Origin: Promerops cafer
Lineage: Eukaryota > Chordata > Aves > Passeriformes > Nectariniidae
DNA: 64,000 nt
Reading direction: 5' to 3'
NCBI GenBank assembly: GCA_013398275.1
Contig: VZSE01010760.1
Span: forward strand, 1-64,000
Shown: positions 37,263-50,158 of the stretch, in pieces
How positions within the stretch are numbered: position 1 is the first letter of the stretch
Layout: the number at the start of each line of letters is the position of its first letter
Position numbers and translations under genes: made by a program
Notes under the pieces: model-generated
The model's input: only the letters and a program-made list of their open reading frames with translations
Database searches by the model: none
What the model was told of the DNA's origin: nothing

Positions 37263-40200
37263 TAAATTCTTCATAATTTACTCAATTATGTAATAAATTA
37301 GCAAAGAAGTTTTTTAAGATGTTCAGACTGCTTTTTAAAGTGAAAGTTAGAGGGTATGTAAACCATGGGAAGTTAAAATTAGCACCAAGAAAATTTAGAA
37401 CTGTGAAAATGAGCTATAAAGGAAAAGCAGATAATAAAAAATACCCTCTCATATTTCAGATGGTCATTTAAATACATTTCCATGCGTAAAAGACCATATC
37501 GCATATTCAAAAGCAACTTTTCTGTTTCAGTGTTTCATCATGATCTTGCAACAGCAATTGAATTCAGTCATATATATTTTATATTTGATAACTTGTGTAA
37601 GTGGTGGCCTACACAATTTTGATAATTTCCATTTATTTGCTGCCCATGGATAGTGGCAGTTGCCCTGTAGGACTCCAGCCTGTGCTATTGGTGATCTAAA
37701 AGAGCTTTATGAAACTGTGAAGCAGAGCTTCCATACTGCAATGAGAGCATGGGAACAAGAGAAAGGATCCTGAATTAATTTCTCCAATTCCTACAACAGG
37801 AGGCACAGTGGGGTTGGGAGGTACAGGCTACAGGGCTGTCTTTCCTTTGATAACAGTAGCTCTAAAATATATTAGCTTATTCTAAAGGAATGTTTCCACA
37901 AAGAGATACAAGACACCCTCCTTCTTGTGTCAGCTTCCAAATCAGTTAAACAGGCATTGGTCTTAAAGCATCAGTAATTGGGTATGTAATTTTTATACTG
38001 TATGTTTTAACAAGCTCATCAAATACTAAGAACAGTTAAGCTGGCAGGAGCCAACAAAGGCTTGTTACAAGATTGCTCCATGAGTAAGAACCTTTCAGAG
38101 TCAGAAGGTTCTTGTATTTAGTTCTGTCATTTTTGTTGAAGGTACTGGCATGTTTTGGCTTGGTCTAAAAGTTGTTCTTGTCCTTTTGTTTTAAACATTA
38201 CTGATAAATCCTTATACTTCTTGGAAGCAGATATCAACAAAAAAAATTTCTGGACCGATAAGTTAACTGACACGATTTTGATAGTACCTGTTGGCTTGTT
38301 TGAACAGAACTTAATCCATCAAATTTAAGTGATCGACTAGTGTAGTCTCTTCAATGTGACAAGAAAACAAAAAACCCCTACAACTCCAAAACCAACAAAT
38401 AATCTTTATCGGCCCACTGAATACTATTTTATTCTGTGTCCATAAGTCCATTGCATTGTCTTTAAATAATGAAGAAATGTTAAATAGTATATACATGCTG
38501 TTTGAAATCCTACAGAAATTTGCATTTCAGGAAGTTTAAAGTTTGTAGCATGAAACCTGGTTGTGCAAATGAATTACAAAAGCCTAACTGAAAGAGAAAG
38601 TTTTGTCCGTGTGACGAGAAAATGCAAACAAATTATACAAAGAATTTGTTGTTAATTTCTAGTTTTATCTCTGTATTTGAGCACACCTAGAAATCCTCTT
38701 TTTCTTTTTATCCTGTTGTAATAAATTCTCCATCCATCTTTTCTGCAGTTTTCTTATGATAAATATTCATAAAATTTATATTTAATCCTTATGAGAAATA
38801 GATTTTAAATGAAATAGATAATTCATACTGACTTCCTACTGATTGCTTTCTTCACTTCCTTTCTTCCTGTTAGAGAAATGTTGCAAGAAATATTCTTCAA
38901 ATAATTATAAAATAAAACCAGGTCAGTCTAGGTGAAAAAAGAATATATAATAAATCTTATGCTGCAAAGGCAAATACTCAGGAAACCAAGTTCTTAACCA
39001 CTGCATAACTGCAAAAAGATCAGGGTCTTCGCATGTCACTGCCAGGAAACTGATACTGCCCATGGAAAAAGTGTGCAACCTGTCAATGCATACTTTTAGA
39101 AAAAAGTACTAAATTGCAAATTATGCTACCCAGTCTTTTGACAATTAGCTTTGCTGCTTTGTTAGCAGTTCTCATACTATTCTTCCACACAAGTTATTTC
39201 ATGTTAAAATATGCAGAGTTAGAAGACCTACAACGTTCATGTTGAATGACTACCTACAGTACGTGTAACTTGCGATGGTTAGTAATCTAAGATCTCTCTT
39301 AATAATTGTGCTGCATAAGATGATTAACAAATTCAATAAACAAAAGAGCAAATGTGTGGTTTTTAAAAGCATTATGTTTGCTGGACCTTCTTATTCGGTG
39401 ATTTCCATTATCATATGTATCACTTGGCATATTAATTTGAATATGCCTCGTCAACTGACATTCCTATCCTAAATGACCTCCTCTGATTACTAAATGGAGA
39501 GCTATTAAACCAATAATTTTGAATCTGAGGTATGAAAAGTACCTCAATATGCAATTATTAATGGATGTAAGTGTTTGCATGATTAAACCTATAATTGTAA
39601 GTTGTCTTGCGGCTGAATCTGTATTATTTTGTGGAATTGCATTACACCAAAATAACTGGGACCAGTCCCTGATTTTAATACCTAGTTTTAGTGCATAATA
39701 ATAGATGAACAATTCTACAATGCTTGTGCTAAACTGCCATCACTTAATAATTTTTCAGGATATGAGTCCATTGGTTATTTAATTTAGAAAATGTCTGTGT
39801 CTGCTCTTTAATCTACCACTTGCTGGTGTATTACCATTAAAACTATGGGAATGACACCATGGCTCTTTGAGGAATGGCCTGTAACCTTCTGTTATATAAC
39901 TTGGAATCACATTCACTTTTTCATGCTTGCATGGCATTGGTGGCTCATAGATATTCTGTGACTGATTAATAGATCCAGCTGCTTTTCCTTCTTTATTGTT
40001 TCCAACTGAGAAGCTCCTGGATTATAGAAGAAATTCTCATTATTGGTCCCTGCATGAATGACCTTTACTTTCTGCAGTTGAATTTCATCCATATCTGTAT
40101 TCCATTCCTTAATGTCAGGGAGTCTTTCCATTTCAAGGATCTGATCTTTCCCATGCTCACAGGGTTGCCAATTTTGTGTCAGGTAGTGAAATACCTTTGC

Positions 40201-43200
40201 ATTTTTCTTTCCAAGGGTAATAATGAAGATATTAAATGAGTGTTGATTAGTGCTTCATTGTCTGTTTGGAACTCAATATTCTCTTACATATATTTGAAAT
40301 TTCCTTTTGAGTCTGTCTTTGGATATTTTATTGTTTGCAGTTTAGTTCTCTTCTTTCCCATTACCATTAATAATGTCTAATATAATACTGAGTGGCACCA
40401 ATATCTTATCTTACCGAAGTATATGTTTATGTTGTATACCCTACACTACAGTGTATATTTTTATATTACAAAATATATTCTTGCACTTAATGCAAGAAAT
40501 CATATTAAATATCTAATAAATTTGTTATAATCTACCTCTGAGAAGTAGTTCCAGAGGAGAAAGACCATGTCTAGATTCCTTCCGCAGTAGCTGGAACAAT
40601 TCCGTTGGATATCACCTGGGGCAGTTTTGTGTCTCAGTAGCTCCACTAGTTTGGAGTAATCCCCTTGTTCTCTTTCATTTGAAACCTAGGGTGTGTCCCA
40701 TCATGGAAAGTGATCAATGTCTGTATATTTCCCCATGTTTCTTTGAAAATTCCTTTCATGCCTGACCTCGCAGTGTGCATGCTTATTCCTGGCAGACTTT
40801 AAACTGACTTTCCTCTGGATCTGTTGTAGTGGCAGATTTCTTAGTCTGCACCAAAGACTCTCCAGTCACAAAAACACTGTCTCTCATCTTAAAGCTCTAT
40901 TCTGCGTTATTTCTCCTGTCTGTTAACTGTCCTGCCTTCTCTTCTGTGTAATGTCTTTGTTTTTACTTTGGCAATTTCTCAAAGCTATCTCCATTATCTC
41001 TTCTCTTATGGGAATAGCAGCTTCTCTCTTCACTCATCCTATCTTCTCCTTCAGCATGTTTCTCCTCATTGCTGCCCACTGCAGCATAGCTGTTCCTCAA
41101 CTGGCTCTTAATCCTCCTGCCATTTTCTTTGTCATTCTCTTTTTTGGTTTATTGATTTGCCATTCAGCTTCTGTTGTTCAGTAAATGCAGGCAGTCAGCT
41201 TTTTATGCTGCCTTCTCTCTTTCACTTATCTTGACATTCTTGTCTGGACTTCTGTTTTGCAAGTCCATGTCCATTCTTCATTTCTTCTTCTCCATGAGCC
41301 CCATGGGGAAAACTCACAAACCCAGGTTTTATCTGTCACTTGCTCAGGCAGAATGCACTTCTCACAGGTTTGTTGGGTTTTTTTGGTGTTTTTGGTTTTT
41401 TGTTGTTTTTTTTTGTGCGTCTATTTTCATCTTTATTTTCCCTTTTTGGTGCGCAGTTCACTGTTGCTTGTTGCCTGAGTAAATGTTCGCACTCCTTACC
41501 TTGCCTTTAAAGTTAATCATAGGTGGGTTAAAGTTGCTTTACACAAACTCATAGTTTTCTGTCATTTGTTGGGCTCATTAGTCAGTGATCTCCATGTTAC
41601 AGACAGACTTTTATGTCTTGGAGTATACAATCATCATGACACCTCAAAATATAGGAACCAAAATTGAATTAAACACAAAAAAAAATCAATTTTTTTTTTC
41701 CAAGTAATTCCACTGCTTTTTAGCTGAAGGCCATGGTAACATAAACATTGCCAATGAAGCATTTTTTAGAAAATATTTGCCGTTCCTCTTCTGCTCTGAA
41801 TCAAAAACATCCATATATATGCACGTTTGTCTCCTATTTATCAGCAGAGGTGTCCTAGCAAATGCTTGCTGTTCAATGTTTCTCCATATCTGTCAGATGC
41901 AATTCTCTACAGAACACCTGGAGAAGAATGTAGTAAAAGTAAATCATTGGAGACAAGGTGAAGTGTGTACTCTGTTTTTATAATGCATTTCAATGCCCTG
42001 TTCTTTCTCAAAGCATGAAGCTGTAATCCAACAGATCTAACTGATGAAAAGGCAAAATGCTCTGCTTCTTTTAACAGAATTTCAATTCCTTTTTCTATGA
42101 AAACTCCTCTTAGAGACTGAACTTGACAACTATATTTCTTTAGTAAAGAATTTAAAAGTAGGAGTCAGAGGGTGAAGAATGTGGTTTCTCCCTGTTGGGG
42201 CTCATAATGAATTATTTAATAAAAAAGGTCTAAATTCTATTGCACTCTTCAAAAGTACTTGTTTATTTGTAATAATGTGATGCAAACTTACTGAAATTAG
42301 AATTGTACCAAAATCTAAACAGTTGAGAATTCTGAAGAAACCTCAGTCTTCAATATCATGTGAACTTTAATCTTCCTTTACAAATAACGGAGAAGATTCC
42401 TGTTCCCTGAAAATTTCTTCCAACTCCGCCAGGTGGGGAAAGAAGAGACCTATTTTCTTAGCATGAAATAGAAAATTTATTATTGTGTCACCTGAAGTCT
42501 GTTGACATCTATGTTTTCTATCAAAATGAATATAGGAGAAAAACTATAGAGAGATGAAGCAAAATGACTTTCACAAGCATAAATCGCAATCTATAGAACG
42601 ACTATACTTTTAGATCCTGTAGTTTAAACCAGTACAGCTTTTAACACTCCTGGAATATTTCTGTTCTGAGGATCATATGGATGACATATAGGATCTGATC
42701 TTTACAGTCATTCAAACAAAGTAAAATCTGAAAAGAAATTGTACTTAAAAGTACACACTACGCATATAATTCACATTGAAGACCTGGTTTTTACATACAA
42801 TTGGAAGGACGGTAATTAGACAAACTAGGCTACAATTCTGTGCTATCATACCCTGAAAAGTACAAGGCTTTTCTTTCTTATTTTGTCACTAGGAATCTGT
42901 TTCAAATGGATTAGTGACTTTTTTTTTCTACTAAACGCGTTAAATTCTTCAGAAGTTCTTTTGTCTAGTAGCTGAATTGTGCTTTCTGGAAAAAATTGAG
43001 TGCAACTACATTGTTGGATGAAGATTATGAAGATAAGTTGCAAACTCTTTGATTATTTCCTAAGTTTTCTGCTGTATAATATGTAACCCAGGAGGGTTTT
43101 TTTACATTTTTATTACAAAAGCCTAAGTTTCAAATAGCTTTGTAAGTTCAATTCTGTTTCCATGCACGTTGAAGATTCAATAAAATCAAGACACTTTGGG

Positions 43201-45030
43201 ATGAATTTTAAGAGTTATGCATGAAAAATAATCACATACAGTTTGATCATAAATAAAGGGGGGTTTGTGTGTATTTCCTACAGATTTCTTTGAAAGTTTA
43301 CCCTTTTAGAAGTTCATAAGCTGCAGCAAAGAAAGGCCTTAAGGTTCAGACAGGAGTTCTAAAACTTTTAAAGTGGTTTCTATAACACACTCATTTTATA
43401 TTTCTGTAGGCATGACCCAAAGTCTGTCAAAGCAAATGCAGTTGTTTCGCTTCTTTCCAGTAAATTTTAGATCAAAAATATCCCTTAATTTTCTAAGAGA
43501 AAGAAAGCATATGTTTGACTGATTTGGACTCAAAGATTATTTCTTTTGAGAAATAAGATATTTGTAATGAAATGTCTTATCATCATATGAGTTGGACTTT
43601 TAAATAATGTATTAATAGAAATACTGTAATTGGAATATAAAGTGAGCCTATTAGGTATCAAGACTTCCTTTCATTGTCCCTATGAAGTAAACATAAAATT
43701 TTACATTCTTCTGCTTGATATTGACATTTCTGAAAATTAAACAAATTAAAAAACCCAAAAAACCAAACAAAAAATCAGGAGCTGTTGAGGCCAGTCCTGA
43801 CACTGCTGTATTATTTTAAGATGCAAGTTGTAGGAAGTACTAGGAAGAGTTACTTCCAAGGCTTGATTAACTCTTTATATGTCCTAAGGATTTTGAAATA
43901 GGTGGCGTAAGACAGAGAACACTGTAGGTAACTGAACTTTTACTAAAATTTTGCATGATTGCATAATATTTGTGGCATTTGCACCATATTGTATTAAGAT
44001 TGATGATGACTGCTTCAGGAACACTCAGACTTCTAAGGAAGAGAAACATAATGAAATGTAATTCTTCCTTGTTTTCTCCCAAGATATTCTGGTTCTATTC
44101 ACTTTTATTTACAGTACAGTATTTGTTTTATTTCAAACCTGTAGACGATATTACATTTGGAGTGCTTAAGTCACAATGGAGAACTGGAGCTAACATGTAA
44201 TAATACAGAAATATCAGCACTTTCACTTATAACTTCATTTTTTTAAACTTTTGAACAAAAAATTCTGTTGCTAGAGATGATGTAACTGTTCAAACTATGA
44301 GGATTTAAGAGTTTAGCAAAGACTGTGGACTATTGTTCAGCTAACTGGAAGTATTGATGCCTACAAATGACTTCAGAGCTTAAAGGAATTAAACTAGTTG
44401 AAAAGCAAGTCGAAAAATTCATTGTGTAGAATTTATTCCACAAATTTAGTTAGAGCAGTCTAGATTACTGATTGCAGACACCTTCCCCTGAGAATTGATC
44501 TCTTCCTACTGAGAATTGCTCATGAACTGCTTTCCAGTTGCTTAATTATAAATGTTGTAGGAATGGGGAAAGAACAGCCTCCACACCACTTAAATTTAGG
44601 CAACTAACTTAAGTGCCTGAGACAGCACTAATCTACTAGGCTTCTTATATACTCAGTGGAAAAAAAGATAGACTCTTCCTCAGGGAGAATTTAGATAAAA
44701 TTTTTAAATTAAATTTAAAATTTTTACTTCTCTGACTTGCAGTACTTTCATTTTTCTTTACAAATTCTAAGAATATTCTCAGTTGTTTCTGCCACCTGAA
44801 ATGTATAATTTCTGTTAACACTCTGAATCTATAATTTGCTCTTAAAGAAAAAACATTAAAAACATACATTTGGTTTAAACACATTAAGGCAAAAATTTTG
44901 CTTGAGCATAGCAAAAACAGTACACAGATATGTTCAACAAAACTGGCTCTTCCCTGGAAGCATTTAAATGGAAAGGGTAGAAGGGTCCAGCTGGGGCAGA
45001 AGACATCCTCCCAAAGCCTTGCAATGAGTG
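37263..45030. other. Gene-free AT-rich block
   Basis: No exon or transposon is supported in 7.8 kb. Contents: a T/G-rich low-complexity tract (41369-41418), an A/C-rich stretch near 43745-43776, a pyrimidine-biased stretch 40900-41480 whose frames are hydrophobic only because of T-richness, and an AT-rich unique tract at 39370-39715 discussed as a possible conserved element. Confidence 0.5.
41369..41418. repeat. T/G-rich low-complexity tract
   Basis: T-runs interrupted by G or GG ('ttgggtttttttggtgtttt'), a common simple-sequence type in bird DNA. Confidence 0.85.
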
Positions 45031-46371
45031 TAGAATCATGGAATGGTTTGGGTTGAAAGGAACCTTGAAGATCAGAGAGCTCTAAACCCCTACCATGGGC
45101 AGGGACACCTTACACTAGATCAGGCTTTTCAGGGCCCCATCCAGACTAGCCTGGAACACTTCCAGGGATGGGGTATCCATAACCTCTTGGGGCAACCTGT
45201 ACAGTGTCTCACATCCCCATAGTAAAGATATCCTTCCTAATATCTAATCTAATCCTCTTGTCTTTCACCTTAAAGTCTTTCACCCTTGTCCTATACCACT
45301 AGGCCAGACAGTTGGGTCCATCCTTTTTTTAATACACCCTCTTTAAGTACCAGAAATACTGATGGAGAGATTAAACAGTGCCTATCCCAGTACAAACCTC
45401 TAAGAGACACCACTCACCACTCATCTCTCTCTGGACAATGAGCTGTTGACCTCTACTCTCTGGATAGGACCATCCAAATGATTCCTTATCCACTGAATAG
45501 CCCATCCATAAAAATCCACAGATCTATGATTTAGAGAGAAGGATGTAGTAGAGAATTGTGTCAAAGGCCTTACAGAATTCCAGATAGATGACACTGAGAG
45601 CTCTTCCCTTTTCCACTGTTGTAGTCACTTCGTCATGGAAGGCCTCTGTGTTGGTCAGGCAGGACTTGTCCTTGGTGAAGGCATACTGGCTCTCCCAAAT
45701 CACCTTCCTGTCCTCGTGTTTCTTGTCACAACTTCTAGGTGAATCTGTTCCATGATCTTCCCAGGCACAGAGATGAGGCTGACAGGTCAGTAGTTCTCAG
45801 GGTCCTTCTTCCTACCCTTTTTAAAAATGGGTGCAATATTTAACTTTTCTCAGTCACCTGGGACTTTACTTCCTGTGATGAGTTTTCGAATATCATGGAG
45901 AGTGGCTTGGCGGCTGCCTCAACCAATTCCCTCAGGACTCTGGGATGTATCCCATCAGGTTCCATAGGATGATTGTGTTCAGGTTCCTCAGGTGGTCATG
46001 AACCTGATTGTCACTCAGAGTGGGAATCTTTGCTCTCCCATCTCCTTTCTTACAGTCCGTCTATTCTAGAGGTGTGGGAAGAGAGGTTACTTGTGAAGAC
46101 TGAGGCAAAAAAATGGTGGAATATCTCAGCATTCTCCTCTTTTATTATTACCAGTTGGTATATCTTTCTCATCAGGTGGGGTATGCTTTCTTTGGCTTTC
46201 ATATTTTGACTAATATGCCCATAGAAGCCCTTATTATTATTTGCATCCCTTTCCAAGTTCTGCTTCAGCTGCACTGTGGTTTTTTTAACCCCAACCTTAC
46301 ACAACTGAAGAGTGTCCATAAACTCTTCCCAGGATACCTGTCTCTGCTTCCTTTGCCTGTGTAGTTGCCAT
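45031..46371 (-). mobile_element. CR1 LINE, longest copy; 3'UTR plus part of ORF2, internally deleted
   Basis: The plus strand starts with 'tagaatcatggaatggtttg' (the CR1 3' end in reverse complement) and follows the CR1 order to 'taagtaccagaaatactgat' at about 45344-45363. There it jumps to the ORF2 region 'gagattaaacagtgcctatc'. The intervening stretch that runs from 'tggaaggctgc' onward in other copies is absent, so several hundred bases appear deleted. From there it continues through the RT coding part ('ggcacagagatgaggctgac' mirrors the RT domain). It then reaches the linker, where minus-strand frame 46050-46400 reads GHISQNMKAKESIPHLM and FHHFFASVFTSN, typical of CR1 just before the RT domain. 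It is 5'-truncated at about 46371. Stops and frameshifts elsewhere make it dead. Confidence 0.93.
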
Positions 46372-47834
46372 ATGTTAGAATAATGATAATGGAATTTCAA
46401 ACAAAGCTAATGGTATGGATTATTAATTGAGTTTTTTAACAACATTTTGTAAGATATGTCATGACCAAAAAAAATCTGCTAGGTTGCTGGACACACCATG
46501 TGTAAATGTGTTATCTCCACAGAAACCATGTGCTAAAATGACCTAGCTATAGAGGCAGTGGTCTAGATATGGGTAGCTGTGCTGTGATTACTCTTTATTT
46601 TGCTATACACAGCCTAGACTTTGGGTAGATTTCCCTTAGTTTGAAGAACTGAAAAACTGGGTTAAAAAAGAGGGTAGTTTGGAGCTGCCTCTTGCTTGGT
46701 CTGATGCTGTCCCAGAAGAAGTTTACCAAAGATATGGTTTATTGTTTTTTCTCTCTACCCACGTCAGCTGATCTCTTAGACTTAATGTTTGCAATTTCAA
46801 TACTTGAAGTTGTGATTTCAAAACTGTTTTCAATTAAAAATTACCAGTATTGACTTACTAGCTATACAAGTAACAAACATCCAGATAAATCTTTATTTAA
46901 GCAAAATCTTACAAATCCCTGTTTCTGTTTTTTTTCAGATCTATAAACATATTTTCTAAAAGAGTTTGTAACCATTTCAGGAATCCAACTAGTAGAGTGA
47001 GTTTAAGGCCTAAGGATTTAATTATGTCCTCTCAGATCAGCAGAATACAAAGAATCTCAGTTTACAATAATTAAATAATTATTTGAGGTAGTCCAGGGCA
47101 CACTGGTTGGAAAATCTGTCCAGAAGGTTACATGCAGGAAAAACAGGAGCAACAAAAGCATGAGAAAAGGCAAGAAGATAAAGGAACTATGGATCACCAA
47201 GGGCAATGAAAGTGTACAAGAGGCTTTGAAATAAAATTCAAAACAATCTTGAAAAAAATAAAGTTACAGTCAGAAAAAAATGAGATTTATTGGGGAAAAG
47301 AGAGCTTTCAAGCAGGAATAATCTGCTGCATAATTAAAGAGATTTAATAAATTAAATCTTACTTCAGAGAAAGATTTTGAGTTATAGCTGTTAGCAAGCT
47401 GAATATAGGTCAGCAATGCCATGCTGAATGAAAGAAAACATATTTGTAGAACATGCCAACACTTGTACAGCCTGTAAGCCATATACATATCCTGAAGATA
47501 AAAACGGTTTTCATTTCTATCCAGTCTGAAATAGTCATGGCAGTTTGTGTCAGCTTCTTTCTCTCTTCTCTGTAAGCTCTAATGAAAGTCCAGGTAAAGA
47601 TTATTAACTTCATTGTCCTACTTCCCTCCATTTCCTTTTCTGTCTTCTCTTCCTGTCTTCCATTTACCAGTTCCTTTATTATTTAGATGGGTTTCCATGC
47701 TCCCAGACAATGAAAAACTCCCGACATTTTGGCTAGTAGTCCTGGAAATCTGTTATCTTTTTCACTCATGAACTTCCAGGCTCTTGAATTGAAGAAGCAA
47801 AGTCCTCAAGGGACAGGTTTTTGGATCTCAAAAA

Positions 47835-48305
47835 TTACTCTAGATTTCTTTCAAGAAAATGAGTCTCCAAATCTTGATTAGTAGATATACAAGTTCTCAG
47901 GAGCCGTGGGTTTTGGTTTTGCCATAGTTTGCCTTTATTAGGAATGGGAAGAAAAAACACCTTTACATTTTTAGAGATGAGTCTCTTAAGCCTAAGTACT
48001 ATGTTCCATTTGGGATGTGGATTTAGTTCTGAACAACTCATCTGAAACAGATATTTCTGTCTGCGCCCTGAAGGATTTATTGGCAAAACTAGCCATCTAT
48101 TAACATTATCTTGGGACTCCACACAGGGAGAATAGATACTATAAATCTTAGTTGTATAAAAGCCCAGAAGCTCTAAAGTTTTACTGGACAGCAAATAGAA
48201 AATCCCAAAAAATTCAAACCTGTTTATTTTACTTAGAATGAAAGAACATTCTGAGGGAAGCTTGGCTGGAAACATCTTTGTAGATGGCCATTTTGCCCAC
48301 CTCAC
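47835..48305 (-). other. Unidentified 156-codon open frame
   Basis: An uninterrupted ATG-to-stop frame encodes a basic, hydrophobic and aromatic-rich product with no domain, signal peptide or membrane span I can identify. A frame of this length is uncommon in AT-rich DNA but can occur by chance in 64 kb over six frames. There are no supporting neighbours, and I do not regard it as a gene. Confidence 0.12.
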
Positions 48306-49287
48306 ACTAATAAATTACACATCACACCTTGTCGTCGCACACTTTATCTTACAGACATAAAATTATTTTTCATGGGCCATGCAAAAGAATAGGAACTTGT
48401 ATTACTAATTACTGTGTCAATGGCCTTGGACTTGGATGAGATTTGATGTAACAATAAAAGAAATTAACAAATGTATCCATAATATCGCACTGCATTAGTG
48501 GTAGTAGTCTGCAATTTAAATTTACATTACTCATCAGGATTCACGTTTCTCAACTGTCAAATAAAATTAAGACTGTACAAAGCCCAATTAGTTCTGTTTA
48601 CTTCTGTTAGTTTTTCCTTACTGGTCTCACAACAATTATTGCAGAACATCATAGATTTACTTAAGCATATTTAAAATTTTCTTGTTAAAATTAGAAGATG
48701 GCTACCTACTCAGAACTTTTAAGTAAGAGGGTACATGGGGTTCACACTTGGAGGATTTGAGGTCCCAAAAATACTCTTTGATTTGTGTTTCTTAAATTCT
48801 ATTTTTGCTGTACAAACTATTTTCCTTCCACTTTCATCATGCATACTTCATTCTGGCTAACCTCATTTGCAACAGGTATTTTTTCAGCAGTTACTGCCAT
48901 ATCACCATAGTTATTCTGTTATTATAGTTTGTTGTACTGCATTTCCAACCAAATCATGCTCTAGCAAAGAAAGAAAGCATTACCACTTATCACAACTACT
49001 GGCTTTATTTTAACTTTTAACCAATAAAATCTGATTAAAATTCTTGTGAATATAAGGCTGGTTTTTATGCAGTATTATATGTCTAGTACAGTTCACTTAT
49101 CCAATAATATTTTTTAATCTGTGTTGCCAGTTTGCATTTCTGCTGTATCATAACAGGGCTAAAAATCTACCATTGCACTCAATGGAAAAAAGAAGTTTGA
49201 TTACATTAAGTCTTTAAAAAAATCTTGCACATTTGTGAAGTTTAAAAATTAAATTATTAAATATAAGCCTGGAAGATGACAAAACTG

Positions 49288-49327
49288 TTCTGTACCTACT
49301 CGTATAGGTGTGTGAATAGGTACAGAA
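49288..49327. repeat. Hairpin, 11-bp stem
   Basis: ttctgtaccta (49288-49298) and taggtacagaa (49317-49327) are exact reverse complements with an 18-base loop. Confidence 0.85.
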
Positions 49328-49340
49328 TTCATACCTTTTT

Positions 49341-49362
49341 TTAGAGGTGCATTAACCTCTAA
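49341..49362. repeat. Hairpin, 8-bp stem
   Basis: ttagaggt (49341-49348) and acctctaa (49355-49362) pair around a 6-base loop, 13 bases after the previous hairpin. Confidence 0.85.
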
Positions 49363-49429
49363 GTTATTTGTAATTTATGTAAATCAGAAAACACCTAGAG
49401 GAAAAATTTTGTTATTAAACTATGGCAGT

Positions 49430-49444
49430 AAAAAAAAAAAAAAA
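49430..49444. repeat. A15 homopolymer
   Basis: Fifteen consecutive A residues. No retrotransposed body can be recognised immediately upstream. Confidence 0.9.
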
Positions 49445-49960
49445 GTTAAAAAATCTTCACAGGATTGAAGTTTTCCATTTCATTTAAAATACTTACAATG
49501 AAATTATTGGAAACCACAAGCATTTGTATTTATTTACCAAGAAACAAAACAACTTGTTACTCATGTGGGACATATCTCTTGCATGCAGCTGTGCTGCTCC
49601 ACATTAACCTTTCATCTTCCTTAATCCTTATTCAGAGGCAAGGAAGACAACTGGAGATGTCTAAGGTAACTTTCGATCACAGTTCAAGGCAAGAAAAAAT
49701 ACTATGGAACCTTATCCTGAAAGTCTATAGGGGCAATACCTCTTATTTGGATCCCATGAAAACGTGATGTAATCTAAAGGTCATCAAGTTAGTATTCATA
49801 ATCCTGAAGGTACATAAGACAGCTGAGTCCTCACATCTTGGGCCACTTTTTATTTGGGAAATGCTATTTCTTTCTAAATAAAATTAAAGCATCAGAATTC
49901 TTCAGTAATTAACTGCTCTAAAACAAAACCATTTTTCTTTCAAAGGCTTTGTTCATATTA

Positions 49961-50158
49961 GAATTATAGAATCACAGAACAGCCCAGGTTGGAAGGGACC
50001 TGAAAAGATCACCTGGTCCAACTTTTGATGGGAAAGGGAACCTAGATGACATTATCTAGCATCCTATCCAATCCCATCTTGAAAACCTTCAGTGATGACC
50101 CTGGGAAGGGTATTCCAGTGAATGACTGATCTTGCTGTAAAAAAAATCCTGTATCAAC
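49961..50158 (-). mobile_element. CR1 LINE 3'-end fragment, distinct subfamily
   Basis: The plus strand reads 'gaattatagaatcacagaac', 'agcccaggttggaagggacc', 'tgaaaagatcacctggtcca', 'gatgacattatctagcatcc' and 'catcttgaaaaccttcagtg', then a decayed 'gtattccagtgaatgactga'. This is the reverse complement of a CR1 subfamily 3'UTR different from the copies at 23711 and 62692. About 200 bp remain. It lies about 850 bp upstream of the RTE-like relic. Confidence 0.9.

Larger units (their letters stand above)
46372..49960. other. Gene-free AT-rich block
   Basis: No transposon is recognised. It holds the longest open frame of the window (47835-48305, minus), two adjacent hairpins (49288-49362) and an A15 run (49430-49444). 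Confidence 0.5.

Noticed and set aside
40951..41482. Hydrophobic plus-strand frames that look like membrane proteins
   Set aside because: The DNA is pyrimidine-biased and T-rich, which by itself gives Phe/Leu/Ser-rich frames. There is no conserved motif, and one frame ends in a simple T/G repeat.
49430..49444. A15 run as the poly-A tail of a retrocopy
   Set aside because: No coding-like or transcript-like body precedes it. The upstream sequence is unique, with hairpins.
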